Shown here: piece by piece, positions 1 to 6,626 of the stretch | Layout: each line of letters starts with the position of its first letter | Position numbering within the stretch: position 1 is the first letter of the stretch | Assembly (NCBI GenBank): GCA_002373085.1 | Contig: DFJP01000031.1 | Span: 1-17,301, forward strand | Length of the DNA: 17,301 bases | From: Caryophanales bacterium UBA3668 | GTDB taxonomy: Bacteria > Bacillota_I > Bacilli_A > RFN20 > CAG-826 | Reading direction: 5' to 3' | The notes under the pieces: generated by a model | What the model was told of the DNA's origin: nothing | Databases searched by the model: none | Seen by the model: the letters and a program-made list of their open reading frames with translations, nothing else | Translations under genes and position numbers: made by a program

Positions 1-78
1 TCTTAGATAAATTATCATCCTAGACAAAACATGGCTTACAGGATCGAAGACTCACTTAAATAGAAAAGAGAGAAGCAA
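1..78 (+). other. Left-edge stretch, possible tail of an upstream gene
   Basis: All three + frames entering from the left stop almost at once, at 4-6, 8-10 and 21-23, so at most seven codons of an upstream gene lie in the window and it cannot be identified. The rest looks intergenic. A purine-rich run (AGAAAAGAGAGAAG, 62-75) just before the pgsA start is a weak ribosome binding site. I see no convincing promoter here, so pgsA is probably transcribed with the gene to its left. Confidence 0.4.
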
Positions 79-732
79 ATGAATCTTCCAACAAAAATCA
101 CATTCTCAAGAATTATTGCAACAGTTATCTTAATTGTTACATTATTTGTTTTGTCTATTATTCCAAATATTCAAACACCATTATTAGGTAATTCAAGAAT
201 TAACCTAATTTTCTTAGTATTATTTGTTTTCTTTGTCGTCGCGAGTTATACCGATCACTTAGATGGCAAATTAGCGAGAAAAAACAATCAGGTTACAGAT
301 TTAGGAAAATTTTTAGATCCTGTTGCTGACAAATTGTTAGTCAACACAATGACGATTTTCCTTACAGTTCCCGCAGTTTTTGCTCCATATGCACATGAAC
401 AAGTAGCGTTATTCCCAGTTTGGTGCGTTATCATTATGGTCGCTAGAGACACTGTTGTTGATGCTCTTAGATTTATCGGAGCTCAAAAGGGAGTTGTTAT
501 TGCTGCTAACATTTTTGGTAAATTAAAAACTGTCCTACAAATGGTGGCAATCGGTGCCGTTTTATTAAACGATTTCCCATTCCATTATTTATATCCAAAT
601 TTCGTAAATCCATATCTCTCAGTAACTGCTATTCTTGTCTATTTAGCAACTGCAGTTTCTCTTATTAGTGGAGTGATTTACGTCGTTCAAAACAAAAAGG
701 TTTTTATTCCTGAAAAGAAGGAAGAAAAATAA
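79..732 (+). CDS. pgsA: CDP-diacylglycerol-glycerol-3-phosphate 3-phosphatidyltransferase
   Basis: Membrane enzyme that transfers the phosphatidyl group of CDP-diacylglycerol to glycerol-3-phosphate, the committed step to phosphatidylglycerol. The CDP-alcohol phosphotransferase signature is complete: D59-x2-D62-G63-x2-A66-R67, eight residues, then G76-x3-D80-x3-D84. The four Asp residues bind the metal ions used in catalysis. Hydrophobic stretches at about 9-29, 41-57, 92-104, 111-125, 152-164 and 178-203 fit the usual multi-pass fold. The tail from about 206 is short and Lys/Glu-rich, probably cytoplasmic. At 217 residues it is slightly longer than most family members. The GKLKT motif at 147-151 and the RDTVV segment at 123-127 resemble Bacillus PgsA and favour it over phosphatidylserine or cardiolipin synthases. 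The next gene starts 3 nt after the stop, so the two are cotranscribed. Confidence 0.93.
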   Translation: MNLPTKITFSRIIATVILIVTLFVLSIIPNIQTPLLGNSRINLIFLVLFVFFVVASYTDHLDGKLARKNNQVTDLGKFLDPVADKLLVNTMTIFLTVPAVFAPYAHEQVALFPVWCVIIMVARDTVVDALRFIGAQKGVVIAANIFGKLKTVLQMVAIGAVLLNDFPFHYLYPNFVNPYLSVTAILVYLATAVSLISGVIYVVQNKKVFIPEKKEEK

Positions 733-735
733 ATT

Positions 736-1206
736 ATGACAAGTGCAGACATCAATCGTCTATTTAGAGAAAAAGGTAGAACTTTAGGCTCGGTTGAATC
801 ATTTACTGGAGGAGGTTTTGCTAAAGACATCACTTCAGTTAGTGGAGCGTCTCATTTCTTTAAAGGTGCGCTTGTAACTTATGCGACAGAAGAAAAAGCC
901 CGTATCCTTGGTATTCCGTACACTGATATTGACCAATATGGTGTTGTCTCCCAAGAAATAGCCGGCCAAATGGCAGGCCATGGTAAGGCTTTACTCAATG
1001 TTGATTACTGTGTTTCGTTCACTGGAAATGCAGGTCCTACCGCAATGGAAGGAAAGAAGGTTGGAGAGATCTATATTGGTGTTGCCTTTTATGATCGAGT
1101 CCAAGTTTTCTCTTATCAGCTTGATGGAACCCGAGAGGAAATACAAAAAGAAGCAATTAAAATTGCTTACGAAATTTTAGAAAAAATAATTGAAGAAAAT
1201 AATTAA
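736..1206 (+). CDS. pncC: Stand-alone CinA C-terminal domain, nicotinamide-nucleotide amidase (PncC)
   Basis: Predicted to deamidate nicotinamide mononucleotide to nicotinate mononucleotide in pyridine-nucleotide salvage. The 156 residues cover only the CinA-C domain. Visible family motifs are VESFTGG (20-26, usually ESCTGG, so the common Cys is Phe here), the segment around [11 protein letters not shown] (44-54), [12 protein letters not shown] (69-80) and SFTGNAGP (94-101, usually TGIAGP). The N-terminal molybdopterin-binding-like domain of full-length CinA (about 400 residues in Bacillus) is absent, and only 3 nt separate this start from the pgsA stop, so it was not cut off locally. A purine-rich AAGGAAG lies at the end of pgsA. 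E. coli also has a stand-alone PncC gene directly before recA, so this form is known. Catalytic activity is inferred from the family. Confidence 0.85.
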   Translation: MTSADINRLFREKGRTLGSVESFTGGGFAKDITSVSGASHFFKGALVTYATEEKARILGIPYTDIDQYGVVSQEIAGQMAGHGKALLNVDYCVSFTGNAGPTAMEGKKVGEIYIGVAFYDRVQVFSYQLDGTREEIQKEAIKIAYEILEKIIEENN

Positions 1207-1222
1207 AAAAATCGCATTTTCT

Positions 1223-1243
1223 TCCTCTTATTAATAGTGAGGG
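1223..1243 (+). promoter_or_regulatory. Hairpin holding the recA ribosome binding site
   Basis: CCTC (1224-1227) can pair with GAGG (1239-1242), and T1223 with G1243 as a wobble, around the 11-nt loop TTATTAATAGT. The right arm is the Shine-Dalgarno sequence of recA, 7 nt before its ATG. The stem is short, so the structure alone is weak evidence. Its near copy before the first ABC gene (9160-9184) makes it more interesting. The loop also contains TATTAA (1229-1234), which could instead be a weak -10 element, but no -35 is visible. Confidence 0.45.
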
Positions 1244-1250
1244 CACATTT

Positions 1251-2252
1251 ATGGCAAACAAAAACGAACTAAATGAAAAAGAACTCGACGAAGTTCTAAA
1301 ACAAATCCAAAAAACATTTGGTAAGGGAGCAGTCATGAAGCTTGGTGAAAGACCAGCGGTTGATGTTGCTGTTATCCCTTCAGGCTCACTTTTACTTGAT
1401 GAGGCTTTAGGTGTTGGTGGTTATCCAAAAGGAAGAATCATCGAAATCTTTGGTCCAGAAAGTAGTGGTAAGACCACCTTGGCACTTCACGCGATTGCGG
1501 AATGTCAAAAACAAGGAGGACGCGCAGCGTTTATTGATGCTGAACACGCGATCGATCCTGTATACGCGAAGAACTTAGGCGTTAACATCGACGATTTAAT
1601 TCTTTCTCAACCAGATAGTGGTGAGCAAGCTCTTGAAATCGCAGAGATGTTAGCTAACAGTGGAGCAATCGATTTATTAATCGTTGACTCTGTTGCAGCC
1701 TTAGTCCCACAAGCTGAACTCGATGGTGAAATGAGTGATAACTCAGTAGGTATGCAAGCTAGACTTATGTCTAAAGCAATGCGTAAACTTGCTGGTATTC
1801 TCAACAAGAAAGAATGCGCAATTATCTTCATTAACCAACTAAGAGAAAAAGTCGGTGTAATGTATGGCAACCCAGAAACCACTTCTGGAGGAAGAGCGCT
1901 TAAATTCTATGCATCTATCAGATTAGATATCCGTAGAACAGAAGCGATTAAAACTGGTAGTGATGTTACCGGTAACACATGTCGTATCAAAGTAGTGAAG
2001 AACAAAGTTTCTCCACCATTCAAACAATGTGAAATCGACATCATCTATGGACAAGGTATTTCTAAGGAAAGCGAAATTCTCGATCGCGCAGTCGAACTTG
2101 GAATCATCAAAAAGAGCGGTTCTTGGTTTGAATACGAAGGCAATAAGATTGCTCAAGGACGTGATTCCGCTAAGGAATACATCAAATCTAATGAGGATGT
2201 AAAAGAAAAACTTCTTGCTCAAATTAAAGAAGCAAAGGAAACACAAGATTAA
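1251..2252 (+). CDS. recA: Recombinase RecA
   Basis: ATP-dependent DNA strand-exchange protein of homologous recombination; in bacteria with an SOS response it is also the LexA coprotease. Walker A is GPESSGKT (68-75), the catalytic Glu is E98 in FIDAEHA, Walker B is DLLIVD (141-146), and NQLREK (195-200) leads into the DNA-binding loop 2 (about 201-214). The N-terminal helix and core are complete. The 333 residues are slightly fewer than in E. coli (353) or B. subtilis (348), the difference being in the acidic C-terminal tail. The ATG has a good Shine-Dalgarno GAGGG at 1239-1243. The codons contain no ATA for Ile, in contrast to the ABC genes downstream. A strong terminator follows, so recA ends its unit. 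I saw no obvious Bacillus-type LexA box in the 44-bp upstream gap. Confidence 0.98.
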   Translation: MANKNELNEKELDEVLKQIQKTFGKGAVMKLGERPAVDVAVIPSGSLLLDEALGVGGYPKGRIIEIFGPESSGKTTLALHAIAECQKQGGRAAFIDAEHAIDPVYAKNLGVNIDDLILSQPDSGEQALEIAEMLANSGAIDLLIVDSVAALVPQAELDGEMSDNSVGMQARLMSKAMRKLAGILNKKECAIIFINQLREKVGVMYGNPETTSGGRALKFYASIRLDIRRTEAIKTGSDVTGNTCRIKVVKNKVSPPFKQCEIDIIYGQGISKESEILDRAVELGIIKKSGSWFEYEGNKIAQGRDSAKEYIKSNEDVKEKLLAQIKEAKETQD

Positions 2253-2261
2253 TTAGAGATT

Positions 2262-2298
2262 AATGTGGTGAGTCAGTCGCCACATTTTTCTTTTATTT
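2262..2298 (+). terminator. Intrinsic terminator after recA
   Basis: AATGTGGTGA (2262-2271) pairs with TCGCCACATT (2277-2286) as a 10-bp stem with one U-G wobble and the 5-nt loop GTCAG. The T-rich run TTTCTTTTATTT (2287-2298) follows. It begins 10 nt after the recA stop and separates recA from the rny promoter. Confidence 0.9.
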
Positions 2299-2321
2299 AA
2301 AGAGGCAGAGCAATTCTTACT

Positions 2322-2349
2322 TTTATAACAATAAAAAAGCACTTATAAT
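2322..2349 (+). promoter_or_regulatory. Promoter of the rny-ymdB-miaB-ricA unit
   Basis: A perfect -10 TATAAT is at 2344-2349. The best -35 at 16-nt spacing is TTTATA (2322-2327), 4 of 6 matches to TTGACA, within an AT-rich tract. Transcription would start near G2356, 7 nt after the -10. It lies between the recA terminator and rny, where a promoter is needed. Confidence 0.65.
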
Positions 2350-2355
2350 ATTTTT

Positions 2356-2518
2356 GTATCTTTCGTAGAGATACTTATCTATAAATTCTCAATAGAGAAA
2401 TTGATTTATCAGGTTATGCCTGTTATTCATAGAGATCATACTTAATCATGTTTTAGGTAGGTTTTTAGGTAAATAGTCTTTTGACTATAGTTTAACTAGA
2501 AAGGAAAAAACAACATTT
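2356..2518 (+). promoter_or_regulatory. Structured 5' leader of rny mRNA
   Basis: This is the predicted untranslated leader of about 163 nt and most of the 266-bp gap between recA and rny. Inverted repeats in order: GTATCT/AGATAC (2356-2361 with 2369-2374), at the predicted 5' end of the RNA; TTCTC/GAGAA (2386-2390 with 2395-2399); CAGG/CCTG (2410-2413 with 2419-2422); and ATAGTC/GACTAT around TTTT (2473-2478 with 2483-2488). The rny Shine-Dalgarno AAGGAA is at 2501-2506. I do not recognise a known riboswitch or T-box motif. A regulatory role is inference. Confidence 0.4.
2451..2471 (+). repeat. 12-bp near-tandem repeat in the rny leader
   Basis: TTTTAGGTA occurs at 2451-2459 and again at 2463-2471, a 12-bp period, just before the ATAGTC hairpin and about 50 nt before the rny start. 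With two copies only, it may be chance in AT-rich DNA or a short binding motif for protein or RNA. Confidence 0.4.
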
Positions 2519-4072
2519 ATGATGCCAATTTGGTTAGGAATTCTTTTGGCGTTTGTTGGCTTACTTCTAGGCGCAGCACTTATTTTCTTTGTTCCATTTT
2601 TTAAGAAACAAAGAGATCAAAACAAAGCGAACAAAATTATTAGAGAAGCAGAAATCAAAGCGGAGCACATTATTAAGAATGCTCAACTTGATGGAAAACA
2701 AACGATCAACGAAATGAAAAACGAAGCAGATAAGGAAATCAAGGAGAGGAAGCTTGAAATATCTGCTCAAGAAAACAAACTTCTTCAAAGAGAACAAAGT
2801 ATCGATCGACGTGATACCGCTCTTATTCAAAAAGAGAACACTCTTGATGAAAAGAACGAAACACTTAATCGTCGATTAAAAGATGTCGATAAGAAAGAAG
2901 CGGTCTTACAAGAAAAGATTGATTCCATTATTGTCGAACTTGAAAAGGTTGCTCAAATGTCAACCCAAGAAGCTAAAGATGAACTCTTTGCTAGAGTAGA
3001 ATCTAAAACTTCTAGAGAAATTGCTCAATACATCAAAAACAAAGAAGATGAAGCTAAAGAGCAGGTTTCTACTAAAGCACAAGAAATGCTTGCTTTAGCA
3101 ATGTCTAAATACGCTCAAGAAACAACTATTGATAAGACAGTCGCGGTTGTTGCTCTTCCTAACGATGAAATGAAAGGAAGAATTATTGGTCGTGAAGGAC
3201 GTAACATTCGTACACTTGAAACTCTTCTTGGTGTCGATTTAATTATCGATGACACTCCTGAAGTTATTACTGTCTCTTGCTTTAACCCAATTAGAAGAGA
3301 AATCGCAAGAATGGCGTTAGAGGCTTTAATTAAAGATGGCAGAATTCAACCAGGAAGAATTGAAGAGATTGTTGAAAAATGTAAACAAGAAGTCGATGAG
3401 ACAATTCATAAGACTGGACAAGATGTTGCCTTTAAACTTGGCTTACCAAGAATTAATCGCGAACTCTTAGATTATGTTGGTAGATTAAGATACCGTACAT
3501 CTTATGGACAAAACGCTTTAGAGCACTCTATCGAAGTTTCTTACCTTGCTGGAGTTATGGCTGCTGAACTTGGTTTAGACCAAAATTTAGCAAAAAGAGC
3601 AGGTCTCTTACACGATATTGGCAAGGCTGCAGACTTCGAAGTTGATGGAAGCCACGTTGAAATCGGTGCACGTTTAGCTAAGAAATATGGTGAAGGAGAT
3701 GTCGTTGTTAACGCGATTGAATCTCACCACGGTGATGTTCCTGCTAAATACATCATTTCTCACTTAGTCCAAGCCGCTGATACTTTAAGCGCTGCTAGAC
3801 CAGGTGCAAGAAGTGAAATGCTTGAAAACTACATTCAAAGAATTGAAAAACTCGAAGAGATTTGTAAGTCCTATGATGGAGTTTATCAAAGCTACGCAAT
3901 GCAATCCGGTAGAGAATTACGCGTTATGGTAATTCCTGAAAAGATTGATGATATTGGAGCATTTAAACTTGCTAAAGATATCAAAGAACGTATTGAAAAC
4001 GAAATGACCTATCCAGGTCAAATTAAAGTCTCTGTTATTAGAGAATACCGCGCTGTAGAAACAGCGAAGTAA
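2519..4072 (+). CDS. rny: Ribonuclease Y, membrane-anchored endoribonuclease
   Basis: The main decay-initiating endonuclease of Firmicutes lacking RNase E; it cleaves single-stranded AU-rich mRNA at the membrane. Domains: one N-terminal membrane helix (about 4-27), a long charged coiled coil (about 30-200), a KH RNA-binding domain with [10 protein letters not shown] (220-229), and an HD phosphohydrolase domain with the metal-binding H365-D366 in LLHDIGKA and further His residues at H403-H404 (ESHHGD). The 517 residues match the usual length of about 520. Two adjacent ATG codons (2519, 2522) are possible starts. The first was chosen; AAGGAA at 2501-2506 precedes both at slightly long spacing. 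It is first in its unit, ahead of ymdB and a ricA-like gene, and has its own promoter and long leader. Confidence 0.97.
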   Translation: MMPIWLGILLAFVGLLLGAALIFFVPFFKKQRDQNKANKIIREAEIKAEHIIKNAQLDGKQTINEMKNEADKEIKERKLEISAQENKLLQREQSIDRRDTALIQKENTLDEKNETLNRRLKDVDKKEAVLQEKIDSIIVELEKVAQMSTQEAKDELFARVESKTSREIAQYIKNKEDEAKEQVSTKAQEMLALAMSKYAQETTIDKTVAVVALPNDEMKGRIIGREGRNIRTLETLLGVDLIIDDTPEVITVSCFNPIRREIARMALEALIKDGRIQPGRIEEIVEKCKQEVDETIHKTGQDVAFKLGLPRINRELLDYVGRLRYRTSYGQNALEHSIEVSYLAGVMAAELGLDQNLAKRAGLLHDIGKAADFEVDGSHVEIGARLAKKYGEGDVVVNAIESHHGDVPAKYIISHLVQAADTLSAARPGARSEMLENYIQRIEKLEEICKSYDGVYQSYAMQSGRELRVMVIPEKIDDIGAFKLAKDIKERIENEMTYPGQIKVSVIREYRAVETAK

Positions 4073-4083
4073 TTTATTACTTC
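4051..4083 (+). other. Two back-to-back hairpins at the rny/ymdB junction
   Basis: CGCTGT-AGAA-ACAGCG (4051-4066) is a perfect 6-bp stem with a 4-nt loop in the last rny codons. It is followed at once, sharing G4066, by GAAGTAAT-TT-ATTACTTC (4066-4083), which contains the rny stop codon. Neither is followed by a T run, so an intrinsic terminator is unlikely. They could stall ribosomes, protect an RNA end or guide processing between rny and ymdB, but no function is shown by sequence alone. Confidence 0.5.
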
Positions 4084-4097
4084 TAGAAAGAGTTATT

Positions 4098-4883
4098 TTG
4101 AAAATATTATTTATCGGTGATATTGTCGGCCGTATTGGTCGACGTATGATCAAAGATTATCTCCCTGGTTTAATCGAGAAATATAATATTGATTTCGTTA
4201 TAGCCAACGGAGAAAATGCTAGTCATGGAAAAGGTTTATTACGCCATCACTATTTAGAATTAATCGATAGTGGAATTGATGTAATAACTTTAGGCAATCA
4301 TTACGATAGTAAAAAAGATTTAAGAGGATATATTGATCGAGTTGATCGATTGATTCGTCCTCTTAATCTCGTTAATGAATATCCAGGAGAAGGAAGCGCT
4401 GTCTTTGATGTTAATGGGGTAAGCGTTAGAGTTACTAACTTGCTTGGCTCTGCTTTCATGAAAGAAGAAGTCAACAATCCATATTATGCTTTAATGGAAT
4501 ATCTTGATGCAGTAGAAGACCAATCAACTATCCACATCATTGATTTCCATGCGGAAGCAACTGGAGAAAAAGTTTGCTTTGGATATGCATTAGATGGAAA
4601 AGCTAGTGCAGTTCTTGGAACACACACGCATGTACAGACACGCGATTATAGAATCCTTGAAGGTGGAACTGCATTTATCTCAGATGTTGGTATGACTGGC
4701 TTATATGATGGTGCTCTTGGATTTGATAAGAACACTGTTGTTTCTAAACTTATGTATGGAAATCAAGTGAAGTTTGATATTCCTAATGAAGGAAAAGGTG
4801 TACTCTCTGCAGTTGTCCTTGATGTTGATGAGATAAGTGGCAAGTGCATCGAAATCTTCCCAATTTATCAAGTAGAAAAATAA
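4098..4883 (+). CDS. ymdB: YmdB-family metallophosphodiesterase
   Basis: Calcineurin-like phosphoesterase related to B. subtilis YmdB, which hydrolyses 2',3'- and 3',5'-cyclic nucleotides and affects sporulation and biofilm gene expression. Expected dinuclear-metal ligands are present: D8, E39, N40, N67, H68, H151, H176 and H178, within GDIVG, NGENASHGKG, GNH, DFHAEAT and GTHTHVQT. The 261 residues are full length. The usual GNHTWD is GNHYD here, one residue shorter. Translation must start at the TTG at 4098: no in-frame ATG lies upstream before a stop, and the next ATG (codon 17) would remove D8. AGAAAGAG (4085-4092) is its ribosome binding site. The start is 25 nt after rny and miaB begins 4 nt after the stop. 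The cyclic-nucleotide substrate is inferred from the family. Confidence 0.93.
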   Translation: MKILFIGDIVGRIGRRMIKDYLPGLIEKYNIDFVIANGENASHGKGLLRHHYLELIDSGIDVITLGNHYDSKKDLRGYIDRVDRLIRPLNLVNEYPGEGSAVFDVNGVSVRVTNLLGSAFMKEEVNNPYYALMEYLDAVEDQSTIHIIDFHAEATGEKVCFGYALDGKASAVLGTHTHVQTRDYRILEGGTAFISDVGMTGLYDGALGFDKNTVVSKLMYGNQVKFDIPNEGKGVLSAVVLDVDEISGKCIEIFPIYQVEK

Positions 4884-4887
4884 AAAT

Positions 4888-6327
4888 ATGAAAACAAAAA
4901 TTGTTAATTATCCAGACTTATTAGCGGCTCGTAATCGCCAAAAGAGCGAGACTGTTTTCTTATCCGCTTCTACTCATTATTTGAAAGAGATGGAAGAAAT
5001 TGGAAAAGGTAAGTTCTACTATATCCATACATATGGTTGTCAAGCTAATGTAAGAGATGAAGAGACGATGAGAGGAATGCTTGAAAGCGTTAATTATCAA
5101 AGAGTAGAAGATCCTTCAAAAGCCGATGTTATTATCATCAATACTTGTGCAGTTAGAGAAAACGCTGAAGACAAAGTTTACGGTGAAATTGGTAATTTAA
5201 AGAAATATCGTAAAGCAAATAAAAAACTCGTTTTAGGTATTTGCGGATGCATGGTGGAACAACCAGAAATCTTACAAATTCTTCAAGATAAATTCCCTGA
5301 AGTAAACCTCTATTTTGGTACCCATGAAATCGACCAATTATTAGATTTAATTTACGAAGTATATTCATCAGATATTAGGTTAATTTCTATCAAGTCAAAA
5401 CAAGGTGAAGTTATCGAGAATAATGCTGTTACTAGAAACAACGAATTTAAAGCTTACGTTAATATTATTTATGGCTGTGATAAGTTCTGTACTTATTGCA
5501 TTGTTCCTTACACAAGAGGAAAAGAAAGATCCCGCAAATTTAGCGATATCATGAATGAAGTTAGAGAACTCAAAAAAGCTAACTATCAAGAGATTACTTT
5601 CTTAGGCCAAAACGTTAATGCTTATGGCAAGGATTTAGATGAAGGTCATGACTTCGCCGATGTGCTTGAAGAAGCCGCAAAAATGGGTATCCCAAGAATT
5701 AGGTTTACAACATCACATCCGTGGGATTTCTCCAGCAAAATGATAGAAATTATTGCGAAATACGATAATATCATGAAGTGTATCCACCTCCCAGTTCAAT
5801 CTGGAAGTGATGAAGTTTTACGCCTCATGGGTAGACGATATACACGTGAACATTATCTTAATTTAGTTAATGAGATGAGAAGCAAGATTCCAGGTCTATC
5901 TTTATCCACTGATATTATTGTTGGTTTCCCTAATGAAACTGAGGAACAATTCCAAGATACTTTATCCTTAGTAGACACTGTTAAATATGAGAGCGCATTC
6001 ACTTTCATATATTCTCCTAGAAGAGGCACACCAGCTGCTAAGATGGTGGACAATGTTTCCTATAGTGATAAGAGTAGAAGATTTAAGGAATTAGTGAAGC
6101 ATTTAGAGGTTAATATTGAAAAGGACGCTTTATCATATGTTGGTAACACATATAAGGTCCTTGTAGATGGAGTTAGTAAGACGGATGAAAACATGCTTTC
6201 TGGATATACCGAAAGTAATAAGTTAGTTCACTTTAAAGGTGCTCCAGATTTAATCGGAAAAATCATTAATGTAAAAATTAATGAAAGTCATACCTATTCA
6301 TTACTTGGAGAAATAGTGAATGGATAA
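4888..6327 (+). CDS. miaB: tRNA-2-methylthio-N6-dimethylallyladenosine synthase
   Basis: Radical-SAM methylthiotransferase that adds the 2-methylthio group to i6A at position 37 of tRNAs reading UNN codons. The N-terminal MTTase domain carries three cluster Cys, C51 (TYGCQ), C87 (NTCAVRE) and C121 (GICGC). The radical-SAM core has C197-x3-C201-x2-C204 (YGCDKFCTYC). A TRAM RNA-binding domain occupies about 418-477. The 479 residues are normal. The MiaB-type N-terminus and NTCAVRE context separate it from RimO and MtaB. No Shine-Dalgarno is visible before the ATG (the stretch is A-rich), and the start is 4 nt after the ymdB stop, so translational coupling is likely. Its substrate is made by MiaA, encoded 300 nt downstream. 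The last 8 nt overlap the next gene. Confidence 0.96.
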   Translation: MKTKIVNYPDLLAARNRQKSETVFLSASTHYLKEMEEIGKGKFYYIHTYGCQANVRDEETMRGMLESVNYQRVEDPSKADVIIINTCAVRENAEDKVYGEIGNLKKYRKANKKLVLGICGCMVEQPEILQILQDKFPEVNLYFGTHEIDQLLDLIYEVYSSDIRLISIKSKQGEVIENNAVTRNNEFKAYVNIIYGCDKFCTYCIVPYTRGKERSRKFSDIMNEVRELKKANYQEITFLGQNVNAYGKDLDEGHDFADVLEEAAKMGIPRIRFTTSHPWDFSSKMIEIIAKYDNIMKCIHLPVQSGSDEVLRLMGRRYTREHYLNLVNEMRSKIPGLSLSTDIIVGFPNETEEQFQDTLSLVDTVKYESAFTFIYSPRRGTPAAKMVDNVSYSDKSRRFKELVKHLEVNIEKDALSYVGNTYKVLVDGVSKTDENMLSGYTESNKLVHFKGAPDLIGKIINVKINESHTYSLLGEIVNG

Positions 6328-6592
6328 AGTAATCGAACTTACTTACGAATTAAAAGAAGAATTAAATTCTCTTCCATTATTCCAAGAATATAAAAGAATC
6401 AAACATCTAGTAGATACTTCTAGCGAACTCAAAGAGATGAAAGAAGAGATTGCTAGAACTAGCGACAAAAGCAAAAAAGATAGTCTTCTAAAGGAATATA
6501 AAAGTCATCCATTAATGGTCAATTATGACGCTTTAGAAAAAGAAGTTAGCGAATATCTATTAGAAATCTGCGAAATTATTAATAAGAAGTGA
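6320..6592 (+). CDS. ricA: Short RicA/YmcA-like protein (YlbF/YmcA family)
   Basis: A 90-residue, mostly helical, charged protein matching the YlbF/YmcA (Com_YlbF) family. In B. subtilis the family members YmcA and YlbF join YaaT in the Y-complex, which directs RNase Y to particular transcripts. The assignment to YmcA rather than YlbF rests on position directly after miaB, as in Bacillus, and on pattern: an N-terminal amphipathic helix, a central PLFQEYKRIK-like segment (19-28), and HPLMVNYDALE (62-72). It is clearly shorter than Bacillus YmcA (about 143 residues) and has a single Cys (in LLEICEI near the C-terminus), so it may not hold the iron-sulfur cluster reported for the Bacillus complex. 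The ATG overlaps the miaB end, with GGAG at about 6308 as ribosome binding site. The TGA stop lies in the left arm of a terminator. Confidence 0.75.
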   Translation: MDKVIELTYELKEELNSLPLFQEYKRIKHLVDTSSELKEMKEEIARTSDKSKKDSLLKEYKSHPLMVNYDALEKEVSEYLLEICEIINKK

Positions 6593-6610
6593 TGAATTTC
6601 ACTTCTTTTT
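6584..6610 (+). terminator. Terminator overlapping the ricA stop codon
   Basis: AAGAAGTGA (6584-6592) pairs perfectly with TCACTTCTT (6599-6607), a 9-bp stem with the 6-nt loop TGAATT. T6606-T6610 forms the U tract. The ricA TGA is the end of the left arm. The miaA start is only 17 nt after the U tract, and the putative miaA promoter begins within it. Confidence 0.88.
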
Positions 6611-6620
6611 GTTATATAGT
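6610..6620 (+). promoter_or_regulatory. Extended -10 promoter for leaderless miaA-fhs
   Basis: TG-T-TATATA (6610-6618) is an extended -10 motif, and TATAGT (6615-6620) is an overlapping alternative. The usual 5-9 nt to the start of transcription puts it at or just before the miaA ATG at 6627. No good -35 is seen. No Shine-Dalgarno lies between the terminator and the ATG, which fits a leaderless or nearly leaderless mRNA. Confidence 0.5.
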
Positions 6621-6626
6621 GTTTCC

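Noticed and set aside
31..63. Ten-codon open frame before pgsA (ATG GCT TAC ... TAG)
   Set aside because: It has no ribosome binding site, is too short to judge, and is not a recognisable leader peptide.
1251..2252. Intein or frameshift in recA, rny or ychF
   Set aside because: All three are uninterrupted and of normal family length with complete motifs.
2416..2445. Nine-codon open frame in the rny leader (MPVIHRDHT)
   Set aside because: The only upstream purine motif is a weak AGG 3 nt from the ATG, and the frame overlaps a hairpin. It may be chance, so it is not called as an upstream ORF.
2356..2518. Known riboswitch or T-box in the rny leader
   Set aside because: No T-box sequence or other familiar riboswitch core is visible; only simple hairpins are seen.
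6609..6626. TTG start extending miaA by six codons
   Set aside because: The TTG lies in the U tract of the ricA terminator, and the added residues precede the conserved P-loop start without family support.
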